DNA from: Pyxidicoccus parkwaysis
GTDB lineage: Bacteria > Myxococcota > Myxococcia > Myxococcales > Myxococcaceae
DNA length: 64,000 bases
Assembly: GCF_017301735.1 (NCBI RefSeq)
Contig: NZ_CP071090.1
Span: 6,314,001 to 6,378,000, forward strand
Direction: 5' to 3'
The notes beneath the pieces are model-generated. The model worked only from the letters and a program-made list of their open reading frames with translations, searched no databases and was not told where the DNA came from. This document shows positions 40,166 to 48,882 of this stretch, piece by piece. Both the position numbers and the translations under genes were made by a program. The stretch's first letter is position 1. Every line of letters begins with the position of its first letter.

Positions 40166-41307
40166 GGGCGCGCCTCCAGGTGACGGGGCTCCAGCGCGCG
40201 TTTCCAAAGTGGCCCTTCCACGAGCGAGTACAGCAGCACGGCGTCCGCGAGCGCATTGCCCGCGGCGAAGCGCAGGCCCTCGCCGTCCGTCATGGGGAAC
40301 GCGGCGAAGCGCAGGCTGGTGACGAGGCCCGTGAGCAGCGCCTCATCGCCGAAGGCCGCCGCGCCGACGAGCGCGAGTCCGCTGGAGCCCGCGTTGGCAT
40401 TCACCAGCGGAATGGTGGGCCCCGAGTCGATGTCTTCCGGCCTGGACTCATGCACCGGCCACTCTGCGGCCCAGGCGAAGCCGAGCGCCTCGCCGATGAG
40501 CTCCTGACGGGCGCGCTGGTACTGGGCCTTCGCGAAGTCCTCGTCCACGAGCTGGAGCATGTGCGCGACCAGCCACAGCGTGGAGCCCTCCGGCCCATCG
40601 AGTCTCGCGCCCTCGAAGGTGAAGCTCGAGATGAGCAGTCCGGTGCGTTCATCCACCAGCTTCTTCCGCGCGGACTCCAGCCAGCGTCGACGCAGCTCGG
40701 AGTGGTCCCTGCCATCGACGATGTCCGAGAGCCGCAGCGCCGCGAGCGCAACGGTGTTGCAGAAAGTCCAACCCTCGTTGGGGTAGCTCTCCGCGACGAG
40801 CGCGGGCGCACGCTCCAGCTCACCGGTGACGATGTCGATGCGCTCTCGAAGCAGCGGCGCCAGGTCGTCCCGGGGCTCGACCATCTGTCGCGCGGCGAGC
40901 ATGAGCGCGAGCTCTCCGTCCACGAAGAGGCTACGCCCGTGCGGGTCCTTGAAGCGGGCGCGGTGGACGTAGGGCAGGAGGAAGAACTCCTGGCCCTGGC
41001 GCTCGTCGCGCAGCGTGCGGGCGATGACGGCGTCGATGACGGCGAGGTGCTCGGACTTCCGGTCCGGCTCCCGCAGCGCGAGGTTCGCGAAGGAGAGCAC
41101 GTTGAAGGTGCGCACCATCAAGTCCCACTCCGGGTTGTTGCGGCGGAGCACGTCGCGCTCGGGACTGTCGTCCTGCATCGCGAGCGCGCGCATCCGGGAC
41201 GCCAGCTCGGGCGCAAGCTCGCGCGGAGCCGAGGGACGGAAGATGAAGTGAAGCACCGGGAGCCACAGGACGATGGCCATGAGCAACAGCGGGAGGCTGC
41301 GTTTCAT
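40162..41307 (-). CDS. Membrane-anchored protein with probable alpha/alpha-toroid fold
   Basis: 381 residues. A signal anchor (SLPLLLMAIVLWLPVLHFIF) is followed by an exported domain with regularly spaced helices; YPNEGWTFCNTVALAALRLSD and GSTLWLVAHMLQL look like helix pairs of an alpha/alpha barrel, as in glycosidase- or terpenoid-type enzymes. No catalytic motif could be named. It is coupled to a small membrane protein downstream, so the pair probably acts in the envelope. Confidence 0.6.
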   Translation of the reverse strand: MKRSLPLLLMAIVLWLPVLHFIFRPSAPRELAPELASRMRALAMQDDSPERDVLRRNNPEWDLMVRTFNVLSFANLALREPDRKSEHLAVIDAVIARTLRDERQGQEFFLLPYVHRARFKDPHGRSLFVDGELALMLAARQMVEPRDDLAPLLRERIDIVTGELERAPALVAESYPNEGWTFCNTVALAALRLSDIVDGRDHSELRRRWLESARKKLVDERTGLLISSFTFEGARLDGPEGSTLWLVAHMLQLVDEDFAKAQYQRARQELIGEALGFAWAAEWPVHESRPEDIDSGPTIPLVNANAGSSGLALVGAAAFGDEALLTGLVTSLRFAAFPMTDGEGLRFAAGNALADAVLLYSLVEGPLWKRALEPRHLEARP

Positions 41308-41436
41308 GGCCCCAGGATGGGGCTACCCGACGCTCCCGCCGTGGACGCGTGGGTGAACGGTCTCAGACTGGGGCCCAGCGGTCGTGAGCGGCCCGAAGCG
41401 TGCTCGAGAATGGCGACCCGGCGCGCGACGGCCCCG

Positions 41437-41545
41437 CCCCACGCGGGTTGAAGCGAACGAAGCTCGCGGTGCCTTGGAATGAGTCGCCAGGCGCAGGCTT
41501 GCGCCTCCCCAAGCGGGTGGAGGCGCACGAAGCCCGCCGTCGCTA
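41437..41545. repeat. Imperfect direct repeat, period 70 bp
   Basis: CCCCACGCGGGTTGAAGCG at 41437 and CCCCAAGCGGGTGGAGGCG at 41507 open two copies that stay similar for about 37 bp (ending CGAAGCTCGCGGT / CGAAGCCCGCCGT). The region (41308-41579) lies upstream of one minus-strand gene and after another, and holds no supported gene. Confidence 0.55.
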
Positions 41546-41579
41546 CGGTGCAACGGGGGCAGACACCCTCCCCTCCGCC

Positions 41580-44183
41580 TCACGCCGCGACGGCGGTGGG
41601 GCCCGGGTCTTCCAGCCCGTGCACGCCATCCCAGTCCGCGGGCGGCGGCGTCACGATGAAGCGCGCGCAGCGGGCCACGTACACGGCGGCGACGGAGTCC
41701 TTGAAGTCCATGCTGGCGCGCTCGAAGAGGACATGGGCCTCGGCGAAGCGCCGCTGGTGGTACGCCGTCAGGGCCTGCTCGTAGAGCGCGAGCAACGCCT
41801 GCATCCGCGGGGTGATTTCGCCACGGCGCCCCAGCAGCTCGTGGACGCGCACCGGCTGAGAGCGCCCCTTGAAGCGCACGTGGTCCACCATGCGGAACAC
41901 GTAGCTGTCGCTGGCCAGCTGCGCCGTCGCATCACCCACCAGCACCCAGGTGCCGTACACCTTGTTGACGGACTCCAGCCGCGCGGCCAGCCCCACCGCG
42001 TCACCGAGCACGGTGTAGTTGGACTTGAGCTGGCTGCCCATGTCGCCCACCACCACCTCGCCCGTGTCGATGCCGGCGCGGAAGCTCAGGCGGCGGCCGA
42101 ACTTCTTCTCCCACCCGTCCTGCTTCTCCTCGAGCACCACGCGCAGCTTCAGCGCCGCCTCGCAGGCCAGGTGCGCGTGCCGGTCCGTGCGCACGGGCGC
42201 GCCCCAGAAGGACATCACCGAGTCGCCGATGTACTTGTCCACCTGCCCCGCCGTGGAGCGCACCACCGCGGCCATCTCCGTGAGGTACTCGTTGAAGAGG
42301 CCCACGAGCTGCTCCGGGGACAGGCCCTCCGACAGCCGCGTGAAGCCCTCGATGTCGCAGATGTACACGGACATCTTGCGCCGCTCGGGGCGCATCAGGT
42401 TCAGGTCCCGCGTCACCAGCCGCGCCACCTCGGGGCTGACGTAGCGGCCGAGCGCGTTCTGCACGAAGTCGCGCACCTCGTTCTCGGTGCTGAAGGCGTA
42501 GAGGAGCGTCACGACGAACGCGCCCACCATGGCCAGCAGCGGACCCGCCATGGCAATCCACAGCCGCTGCTCGATGAAGACATACGCCGCCCCCGCCGCG
42601 TAGCCCGCCGCGGCCGCGACGAGGATGCCCACGTACAGCACCGCGCCACGCACCGAGCGCAGCAGGAAGCTGAGCGACAGCGCCAGGAAGGCCCCCGAGA
42701 AGGCCAGGCCCGCCGTGAGCATGAAATCGAGGTCCGGCTGCGCCCGGGTGATGCCCTGTGAGCGGAGGATGTTCGCCAGCGCCTGTCCGAGGATGGCCCC
42801 GCCCGGCGTCTCCGGACCGATGGGCGTGGAGCGCAGGTGGCCGCCCTCCCCCGCCGTGCGCGTGAGGACGACGGTGCGGCCCTCCAAATCGTTGTCGAAG
42901 CGCGCGGGGCGCTCGCTCGCCACGTCGAAGACGTTGAGCAGCACGTTCCAAGCGCGGATGGAGCGCGACAGCGAGCCCCGCGAGCCCCGGCCCGCCGTGG
43001 GTGCGTCCCAGCGCAGCAGGCTGAAGCCCGACGCGTCCATGGGCACCGCATACGCGTCCCCCACGTGCAGCACTCCGTCGGCGTAGCGCAGCGTGCGCGT
43101 GTCGGCCAGGCGCATGGCCGCGGCGAGCGGCAGCGAGGGCAGCACGTGCCGCTGTCCGCGCACGGTGTAGGCCACGAGCTGCGGAATGGCGCGCACCACC
43201 CCATCCGGGTCCGCCGGGAGCGTGACGGAGCCATAGCCGCTGCCGCCGCCCATCAGCGGGGCCACGGGGTGCTGGAGGTGGCGCACCTCCAGCAGCTTCG
43301 TCGGGTCCAGCCCCTCCACCTGCACCTCCGCCAGCGACACGAACAGGTCCGTGGGGCCCATGCGCCAGGCGTCGTCCGCGGCGCGGCGTTCCTCAATCGC
43401 GGCGGAGCTCACGCCCAGGCGGATGCCCAGCGCATGGCCGTCCACCTCGTCGGTGGCGCCGCCCCACACCTCCACCTGGCTGCCGGCGGGGATGAGGAAC
43501 GCGGGGCGCTGCACGGCGAGCACGGCCTGCGCGCGAGTGCGGGCCTCGGCGGGCGTGGCGTAGCTGCCCAGCTTCACGCGGTACGGCCACAGGCGGCTGG
43601 CGGGTGGCAGCACGCGTGGGCCCTGCGACTCCCAGGAGAAGGCCAGGAGCGCGCGCCCGGAGTCCCGGTCCAGCATCGCGCGGAAGCCGGCGTCGTCATT
43701 CGGCGCGGGCTGCGGCGACAGCCGGGGGTCCACGCAGGAGTTGGGGCTCAGCTCCGTGAAGGGCAGGTCCACCAGCACCAGCAGGGCACCCTCCTCCACC
43801 AGCCGGTGCACCATGCCGCCCACCAGCTGGCGGGGCCACGGCTGCGTGGCGACGCCTGGCCGGTCGTCCTGCCGGGCCTCGGCGAGCGTCTCGTCGTCGA
43901 TGGCCACCACCACCGCCTCGTCCGGCCGCTCGCTGCGCTCGCCCAGTTCGCGCACGCGCCAGTCGTACGAGACGCGCTCCCACCCGTCGAGCCACGCCTG
44001 GGCGGTGTCGAAGACGGTGGAGAGCGACCAGCCCGTGGCGTCTTCCCGGGGCTCGGCCAGGCCGGGCGCGCGCAGGTAGACCATGAGGCCCAGCACGCAG
44101 CCGAAGCTGACCGCCATCAGGAGCGAGACGCCGAGCCGCTTGAGGAAGCGCCGGCCTGCGGAGTGGACACGGTGACCTTGCAC
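41580..44183 (-). CDS. CHASE2-domain class III adenylate cyclase with substituted catalytic Asn
   Basis: 867 residues from a GTG at 44183, the only start that includes the first membrane helix (RLGVSLLMAVSFGCVLGLMVYL); no strong ribosome site is seen. A periplasmic CHASE2 sensor (about 50-430, DEAVVVAIDDETLAEARQ) precedes three membrane helices and the cyclase domain (about 590-760). Metal Asp residues are present (YICDIEGFT, DKYIGDSVM), but the transition-state Asn is replaced by G731 (DAVGLAARLE, where VNLAARLE is usual). The C-terminal helices look TPR-like. Activity may be reduced, absent or dependent on a partner. Confidence 0.85.
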   Translation of the reverse strand: MQGHRVHSAGRRFLKRLGVSLLMAVSFGCVLGLMVYLRAPGLAEPREDATGWSLSTVFDTAQAWLDGWERVSYDWRVRELGERSERPDEAVVVAIDDETLAEARQDDRPGVATQPWPRQLVGGMVHRLVEEGALLVLVDLPFTELSPNSCVDPRLSPQPAPNDDAGFRAMLDRDSGRALLAFSWESQGPRVLPPASRLWPYRVKLGSYATPAEARTRAQAVLAVQRPAFLIPAGSQVEVWGGATDEVDGHALGIRLGVSSAAIEERRAADDAWRMGPTDLFVSLAEVQVEGLDPTKLLEVRHLQHPVAPLMGGGSGYGSVTLPADPDGVVRAIPQLVAYTVRGQRHVLPSLPLAAAMRLADTRTLRYADGVLHVGDAYAVPMDASGFSLLRWDAPTAGRGSRGSLSRSIRAWNVLLNVFDVASERPARFDNDLEGRTVVLTRTAGEGGHLRSTPIGPETPGGAILGQALANILRSQGITRAQPDLDFMLTAGLAFSGAFLALSLSFLLRSVRGAVLYVGILVAAAAGYAAGAAYVFIEQRLWIAMAGPLLAMVGAFVVTLLYAFSTENEVRDFVQNALGRYVSPEVARLVTRDLNLMRPERRKMSVYICDIEGFTRLSEGLSPEQLVGLFNEYLTEMAAVVRSTAGQVDKYIGDSVMSFWGAPVRTDRHAHLACEAALKLRVVLEEKQDGWEKKFGRRLSFRAGIDTGEVVVGDMGSQLKSNYTVLGDAVGLAARLESVNKVYGTWVLVGDATAQLASDSYVFRMVDHVRFKGRSQPVRVHELLGRRGEITPRMQALLALYEQALTAYHQRRFAEAHVLFERASMDFKDSVAAVYVARCARFIVTPPPADWDGVHGLEDPGPTAVAA

Positions 44184-44280
44184 GGGAGCCCGGAGGATAC
44201 CTCGACTCGGGCCCGTGCGCGGGCGCCGTCGTCGGCCCCTGCTATGCTCGGCGCCCCTGTCGCATTCCTGGAAACCACCG

Positions 44281-45144
44281 ATGAAACGTCTCCTGCTGTC
44301 CGTTGCCCTTGCCGCCTCCTCCCTCGCTCCCCTGGCCTGCGACCTGGAGAAGACGGGGAACCAGCTCGCCGCCGACCACGTGATGGTCGGCACCCTGCTT
44401 GCCACGCCGCAGGTGGACATCTCCGCGTCCGCGATGGCGGGCTACGACGCCGGGACCTTCGGCCCGGACGGCGGTGACGTCATCTCCCTGCCCGCGCAGA
44501 CGGCGGCCGTGGTCTTCCTGGGCACGCGCTCCGGGGAGAACTCGCAGCCGTCGGGCGTGGCGGGCGCGTCCGTCACCGTGCAGCCGACGGGCGGGCAGGC
44601 CACCTCGCTGACGGAGGACGGCGCGGGCAGCTACAGCCGCACCAGCGTGGGCGAGGAGGACTTCAAGTACCAGTCCGGCGCGACGTACCAGTTCATCGCC
44701 TCGCAGGGCGGCACGCGCTTCGTGGGAGAGGTGGAGAACGCGCCGGTGAAGGAGACCATCGCCGCCTTCCATCCGCCCGAGGGCTTCGTGCGCATCGACT
44801 CGAAGACGGAGCTCGCGTTCGACCGCGCGGCGGTGCCTGCGGGCCAGGACCGCACGCTGGGCTTCGTCACGGTGGTGCCGCTGAGCGCGGACGGCTCGCA
44901 GGGCAAGCCCACGTACACCAACGTGCCGCAGACGCCCGTGCAGTTCCTCCAGCTCGTGGGCCTGCCGGGCCCGTACCGCGAGACCCGCGTGGCGATTCCG
45001 GGCACCGCGTTCCCCGACGCGAACAAGACGTACCTCGTCATCTTCCAGGCCGTGCGCCTGGGCGGAGCCGAGTCCGACAACCTCTTCATCGGCAGCGCGC
45101 TCCTGGCGGGAACGGCAGAGGTCGGCGTGATTCGCACGCGCTGA
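44281..45144 (+). CDS. Putative lipoprotein, function unknown
   Basis: 287 residues. The signal peptide (MKRLLLSVALAASSLAPLAC) ends at a Cys in a noncanonical lipobox (PLAC), followed by Asp at +2. The rest is beta-rich, with one carboxypeptidase-regulatory-like stretch (VAGASVTVQPTGGQATSL...GSYSRTSV). No enzyme motif. A strong terminator follows. It is divergent from the CHASE2 cyclase with about 97 bp between starts. Confidence 0.7.
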   Translation: MKRLLLSVALAASSLAPLACDLEKTGNQLAADHVMVGTLLATPQVDISASAMAGYDAGTFGPDGGDVISLPAQTAAVVFLGTRSGENSQPSGVAGASVTVQPTGGQATSLTEDGAGSYSRTSVGEEDFKYQSGATYQFIASQGGTRFVGEVENAPVKETIAAFHPPEGFVRIDSKTELAFDRAAVPAGQDRTLGFVTVVPLSADGSQGKPTYTNVPQTPVQFLQLVGLPGPYRETRVAIPGTAFPDANKTYLVIFQAVRLGGAESDNLFIGSALLAGTAEVGVIRTR

Positions 45145-45171
45145 AGTCTCTCTCTTCCTTTCTCATCTCAT

Positions 45172-45214
45172 GGCAGTGGCCGTGACGCCATTGGCTCACG
45201 CCACTGCCTTTTTT
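45172..45214 (+). terminator. Rho-independent terminator
   Basis: GGCAGTGGC (45172-45180) pairs perfectly with GCCACTGCC (45200-45208) and is followed by six T residues. The clearest intrinsic terminator in the window. Confidence 0.88.
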
Positions 45215-45248
45215 CATTCAAACCAAATTACCTTGGGCGTGACACTTC

Positions 45249-45288
45249 GCCATGCATTGATGGCCAGACATCCCGAGAAAGGTGTCTG
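45249..45288 (+). promoter_or_regulatory. Two adjacent hairpins covering the ribosome site of the 45.3 kb gene
   Basis: GCCAT-gcattg-ATGGC (45249-45264) is followed at once by CAGACA-N12-TGTCTG (45265-45288), whose loop holds GAGAAAGG, the likely ribosome site, 4 nt before the ATG. Confidence 0.4.
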
Positions 45289-45291
45289 AAA

Positions 45292-46587
45292 ATGAAGTTC
45301 CGCCAGGTCATCCTCCAGGCAGCACTCGCGCTCTCTGTGTCGAGCACCGCGTCTGCCCAATCCATCCTCGTCTCCACCGTTGACTCCGCCCCCGCCGGGC
45401 GTGCTCCGGAGGGCGGCTTCAACTACGCGGAAATCAATGGCGCCAGCTCGATGTATGGCAACGGCAGGCACGAAGCGGCCTATTTCACCATGGGCAACTA
45501 CATCGCGCAGGACGGTATCGGTGGATACGCCATCGTCCTGGACCCCCAGATCCGATACGCATACAAGACCGGCTCGACCTGGACCCGACAGACCGTCGAC
45601 CCGGATGGCCGGGGTCCCACCGTCGTCTATAACGAGCCGGGCTTTCGCAACGTCTTCTACCGGCGCAACGTGACGATGATTCCCTTCAACACCCGCACCG
45701 CGGTGTGGCAGGCCTATCAGGCGATCGGCTCCAACACCTGGGTGCGCGTGCATGTCGATGGAGGCAAGCTCAACCCGGGTGCCTCGATGAATAACGTGTC
45801 GTCCGCCATGCACGCGGTCCACTACGACGGTGGGGCGCATGTCTTCTACATCGAGGAAGGCACCACGGTGCTCCGGCATGCCTGGTGGGACGGCTACCTC
45901 AACAGCTGGAATTACGAGATTCTGGATGGTGATGGCGGGGCGAATGGCCGCATCGACACGAACTTCGGCACGCGGACCGAGGCCCTGATGGCCGTCGTCG
46001 ACGGCATTCAACTCCACGTCGTGTATGTCGATGCCAGCAATGGCGACCTGCGGCACGCCCTTTGGACGGGCGCGGGCTGGATTTTCGAGACCATCGCGGG
46101 CGCGCAGCGCAACTTCAGCGGCCCTCTCTCCGCGGTCATGTTCCAGGGCCAGCTCCATGTCTTCGCCTATGACGCGGACAGCGCGGACCTCGTCCACGTC
46201 TCGAAGGTGCAGGGCGCCTGGGCGGAGGTCGTCGTGGATGGCGATGGAGCCCTGCATGGCAGCAGCAGCAACACGTGGGCCACGACCGACCACGTCGCGG
46301 GGTCATCCGTCAGCGCCATCGTCCACGAGAACAGGCTCCACGCCTTCTACAATGCGACGCACCCCGACTCCCGGCCCTATCTCCGCCATGTCGAAATCCT
46401 CAATGGCCTCATCAGCTACAGGGACTTGGAGCTGACGAACGCCAACCAGCAGTGGCTCTGGTCCATCTCGACGTATGTGGATGGGCAGAACAACCTCGGC
46501 GCGACGTACGTGCGGGGCTCGCCCACGCTGGGCGAGGGAGTCGAGAACGCGCTGCACTGCCCGAGCACCCCGCCCTGCGCCTTCTGA
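45292..46587 (+). CDS. Secreted beta-propeller-like protein
   Basis: 431 residues with a Sec signal peptide (MKFRQVILQAALALSVSSTASAQ). The mature part contains about five repeats of 45-60 residues with the pattern HVxYxDxxxxDLRHAxWxG-W-x-E-x-I-D-G (HVFYIEEG..., HVVYVDAS..., HVFAYDAD..., HAFYNATH...), consistent with blades of a lectin-like or sialidase-fold propeller. No catalytic motif. The C-terminus has a Cys pair (HCPSTPPC). Third-position GC looks lower than in neighbours, hinting at a different history. Confidence 0.75.
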   Translation: MKFRQVILQAALALSVSSTASAQSILVSTVDSAPAGRAPEGGFNYAEINGASSMYGNGRHEAAYFTMGNYIAQDGIGGYAIVLDPQIRYAYKTGSTWTRQTVDPDGRGPTVVYNEPGFRNVFYRRNVTMIPFNTRTAVWQAYQAIGSNTWVRVHVDGGKLNPGASMNNVSSAMHAVHYDGGAHVFYIEEGTTVLRHAWWDGYLNSWNYEILDGDGGANGRIDTNFGTRTEALMAVVDGIQLHVVYVDASNGDLRHALWTGAGWIFETIAGAQRNFSGPLSAVMFQGQLHVFAYDADSADLVHVSKVQGAWAEVVVDGDGALHGSSSNTWATTDHVAGSSVSAIVHENRLHAFYNATHPDSRPYLRHVEILNGLISYRDLELTNANQQWLWSISTYVDGQNNLGATYVRGSPTLGEGVENALHCPSTPPCAF

Positions 46588-46605
46588 CCCCGCCGGCCCG
46601 GAGCC

Positions 46606-47517
46606 TCAACCCGCCTCCAGCTCCAGGTCGATGCGGCCTTCGAGCTTGAGGCGCAACAGATGCCCCGCGAAGCGCTCCGCCTCTTCGCGGGTGAGGACGT
46701 TGCGGAAGGCCGTCCCTTCCGCGACCTCCACCTCCAGCACGGCGCCCCGTTGCAGGAGGCGGAAGAAGTCCTCGCCTCCGCCCGGACGCGGGACGAACAC
46801 GGGCAGGAAGCCCTTCAGCGGCAACACCTCACTTGCCCCACGCACCAGCGCCACCAGGCCCGCTGCGTCCGGGCGCACTCCGGCCGGGTCCACGCCCTCG
46901 TCGGGATAGAGGGGCGCGGGCGCAAGCGACACGTCCTCCGTGGAGTCGTCCAGCAGGAAGCCGTGGCGCGACGGAATGCGCCCGCTGAAGAGGAAGCACA
47001 GCAGCACGGGCGTGTCGCCGGACACGCGCTCCACGTGGAGGATGGAGCGCTCCGTGCCCACGCGGCGCAGCAGCAGTGTGAGGCGCGGACGGCTCGCGGC
47101 GAGGTGGCGCTGCACGCGGTCCCTGAGCGTGGCGCGAATCTCCGCGAAGGCCGCTTCGTAGCGGGCCTCGGCTTCGGCCTCGCGCTTCGCCAGAGCCCCA
47201 CGGGTGGTGGCCAGCTTCGCCTCGGCGTCGCGGACGAAGTCACCGGCGGACGGCGCGGACGGGACGAGGCCCGGGCCTTCAGGTGTGGACGGTGGCACCA
47301 GCCCCGCGGCGCGCACGGCGCCCAGGAGGAAGGAGCCCTGCTGGTCCAACCGCTCGCGCTCCTCGCGCAGGCGCGCTTGGAAGGCCGCGTGGTCCAGCTT
47401 CAGCTCCAGCCACGCCTCGTAGCCGGACTCCAGCGTCTCCAGCGCGCGCAGCCGCGCCAGCGCGGTGTCCGGGCCCGCGGCGTCCACTCCCGACAACGGT
47501 GACAGCGTGTCGCTCAC
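46606..47517 (-). CDS. Hypothetical coiled-coil protein
   Basis: 303 residues, no signal peptide. The N-terminal half is helical with coiled-coil stretches (LERLRALETLESGYEAW-like and FVRDAEAKLATTRGALAKREAEAEARYE). The C-terminal half is mixed alpha/beta with no recognised motif. Codon pattern and length support a real gene. It is convergent with the propeller gene. Confidence 0.6.
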   Translation of the reverse strand: MSDTLSPLSGVDAAGPDTALARLRALETLESGYEAWLELKLDHAAFQARLREERERLDQQGSFLLGAVRAAGLVPPSTPEGPGLVPSAPSAGDFVRDAEAKLATTRGALAKREAEAEARYEAAFAEIRATLRDRVQRHLAASRPRLTLLLRRVGTERSILHVERVSGDTPVLLCFLFSGRIPSRHGFLLDDSTEDVSLAPAPLYPDEGVDPAGVRPDAAGLVALVRGASEVLPLKGFLPVFVPRPGGGEDFFRLLQRGAVLEVEVAEGTAFRNVLTREEAERFAGHLLRLKLEGRIDLELEAG

Positions 47518-47556
47518 GCACTGACTCTAACCGCCCGGTCACGCGAAGGCCTTCTC

Positions 47557-47706
47557 CACGAGCAGCACCCACGCGAAGAACGACCCCGGTAAGCGCCTGC
47601 TCCTCGCATCGAGAAGCGAGGCCCGGGGCCCGCCCCACGAGCAGCACCGACGCGAAGAACGGCCCCGGTGAGCCCCTCCTCCCGCCACGGGAAGCGCGCC
47701 CGGGCC
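47557..47706. repeat. Imperfect tandem direct repeat, period 79 bp
   Basis: CACGAGCAGCACC-x-ACGCG at 47557 and again at 47636, nearly identical for about 45 bp and weaker to a shared GCCCGGGCCC-like end. Lies in a 290-bp gap (47518-47806) with no supported gene. Confidence 0.6.
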
Positions 47707-47745
47707 CATTGCAGCGGGCATGCCCGACTGGCACGGGCCGCAACG

Positions 47746-47779
47746 AAAAGGCCCCCATCCGTTGCCGGATGGAGGCCTT
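47746..47779 (-). terminator. Terminator of the small membrane protein cluster
   Basis: On the minus strand AAGGCCTCCATCCG-gcaa-CGGATGGGGGCCTT forms a 14-bp stem with one mismatch, running into TTTTcg. It lies 27 bp after the YtxH-like gene. Confidence 0.8.
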
Positions 47780-47806
47780 CCGTGAAGCCAGCGGTCGTAC
47801 GAGAAA

Positions 47807-48100
47807 TCAGGTGGTGCGCGACGGCGCCACGCCCTGCTGCTGCGCCGTCTCCGCGACGCGGCCCACGGCGTTGTTCAGGTACTCCTGACCGCTCGCCAGC
47901 CGCTGCCGCAGGTCCTCCCGGAGCTCGGTGCCCCGCTTCGGCGCCAGCAGCAGCCCCAGGCCGGCGCCCACCAGGATGCCGGCCGCGAAGGCGCCCAGCA
48001 CCGGAAGGATCGTCTCCGCCGTGTCGCGGCGCGTCTCCAGACCGATGAGGTTCAGCAGGTCATCCTTGTCCATCTTCTTGAGGGTGTTGAGGTTCACCAT
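47807..48100 (-). CDS. YtxH-like small membrane protein
   Basis: 97 residues. One membrane helix, ILPVLGAFAAGILVGAGLGLLLAP, followed by KRGTELREDLRQRL, the YtxH-type signature. The N-terminal 30 residues form a basic/acidic helix. YtxH proteins are stress-associated in Bacillus, with no defined activity. Last of five same-strand small membrane protein genes. Confidence 0.75.
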   Translation of the reverse strand: MVNLNTLKKMDKDDLLNLIGLETRRDTAETILPVLGAFAAGILVGAGLGLLLAPKRGTELREDLRQRLASGQEYLNNAVGRVAETAQQQGVAPSRTT

Positions 48101-48152
48101 TCTCTACTCCAGGGGTGGTTACTGCGACGGCAAGTGGGTGATGCAACCCAGC

Positions 48153-48602
48153 CTAGTAGCTCGGCGGGCGCGGCGTTCCGGCATTGGTGGCATTCACCGA
48201 AGCATTGCTCTGCGAGCCCTCCCCGCGGACCGCTTCACGGCCCACCTGATAGCCCTCGAAGGCCCGCTCGGCCATGCCGATGAGCTCGTCCTTCACGAGC
48301 GGCAGCGCGGCCAGCCTCACGCCCAGGCGGATGATGCGCGCCGTCAGCGGCGTGAACAGGCCGCCGCCCAGCACGTAGCCCGCCGCCAGACCGAGCGCCA
48401 TCATCCCATACGGATTGCGCTCCACGCGGCCCCGCAGGTCCAACGTGTCGCCCAGGTCCGTCACCGCGCTGCGAGCGTCCGTCCAGAGCTGCTGCGCCTC
48501 CGAGCCAATCTGGTCCACCCGCTGTCCGAACCCCGCGTTGGAGCCACCCTCCTGCGACTGGGGCGTGCCGTTGTTGCCCGTTGCACCTGGATAGGTCGTC
48601 AT
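48153..48602 (-). CDS. Small membrane protein with Gly-rich anchor
   Basis: 149 residues. A soluble helical N-terminal part (RVDQIGSEAQQLWTDARSAVTD) leads to NPYGMMALGLAAGYVLGGGLFTP, the ElaB/YqjD-like pattern of NP, a glycine-rich helix and a short linker. A second amphipathic helix and a polar tail follow. Not clearly a named family. Confidence 0.65.
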   Translation of the reverse strand: MTTYPGATGNNGTPQSQEGGSNAGFGQRVDQIGSEAQQLWTDARSAVTDLGDTLDLRGRVERNPYGMMALGLAAGYVLGGGLFTPLTARIIRLGVRLAALPLVKDELIGMAERAFEGYQVGREAVRGEGSQSNASVNATNAGTPRPPSY

Positions 48603-48635
48603 GAATGCCCTCTCTCGAGTCCTTTTGCGGAACGC

Positions 48636-48845
48636 TTAGCGGCGCGAGGCGATGCGGCCGACGAGGAAGCCAATGGCCACCGCGCCCAGCAGGCACGTGC
48701 CCGGGTTGGCGCGGATGAAGGTGACGACGCGGTTGTTGAGGTCCACCAGGTTCTGCCGGGCCTCGTCAATCTGCGGCACCACGCGGTCCTGGAGCTGCCG
48801 GGCCCGGTCGGCCACCTGCTGCGGATTCATCTCCATCGAAGCCAT
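48636..48845 (-). CDS. ElaB/YqjD (DUF883)-like tail-anchored protein
   Basis: 69 residues. A helix (VADRARQLQDRVVPQIDEARQNL) is followed by RANPGTCLLGAVAIGFLVGRIASRR, matching the C-terminal anchor of DUF883 proteins, some of which bind ribosomes at the membrane in stationary phase in E. coli. The gene follows the DUF3618-like one. Confidence 0.7.
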   Translation of the reverse strand: MASMEMNPQQVADRARQLQDRVVPQIDEARQNLVDLNNRVVTFIRANPGTCLLGAVAIGFLVGRIASRR

Positions 48846-48882
48846 CTCCTCTTTCAGGGGTGAAACGTAGAAGTCGCGCCCG

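Noticed and set aside
47539..47721. A 60-codon minus-strand frame ending FFAWVLLVEKAFA
   Set aside because: It runs through the 79-bp repeat, has no ribosome site, and its repeated peptide follows from the DNA repeat.
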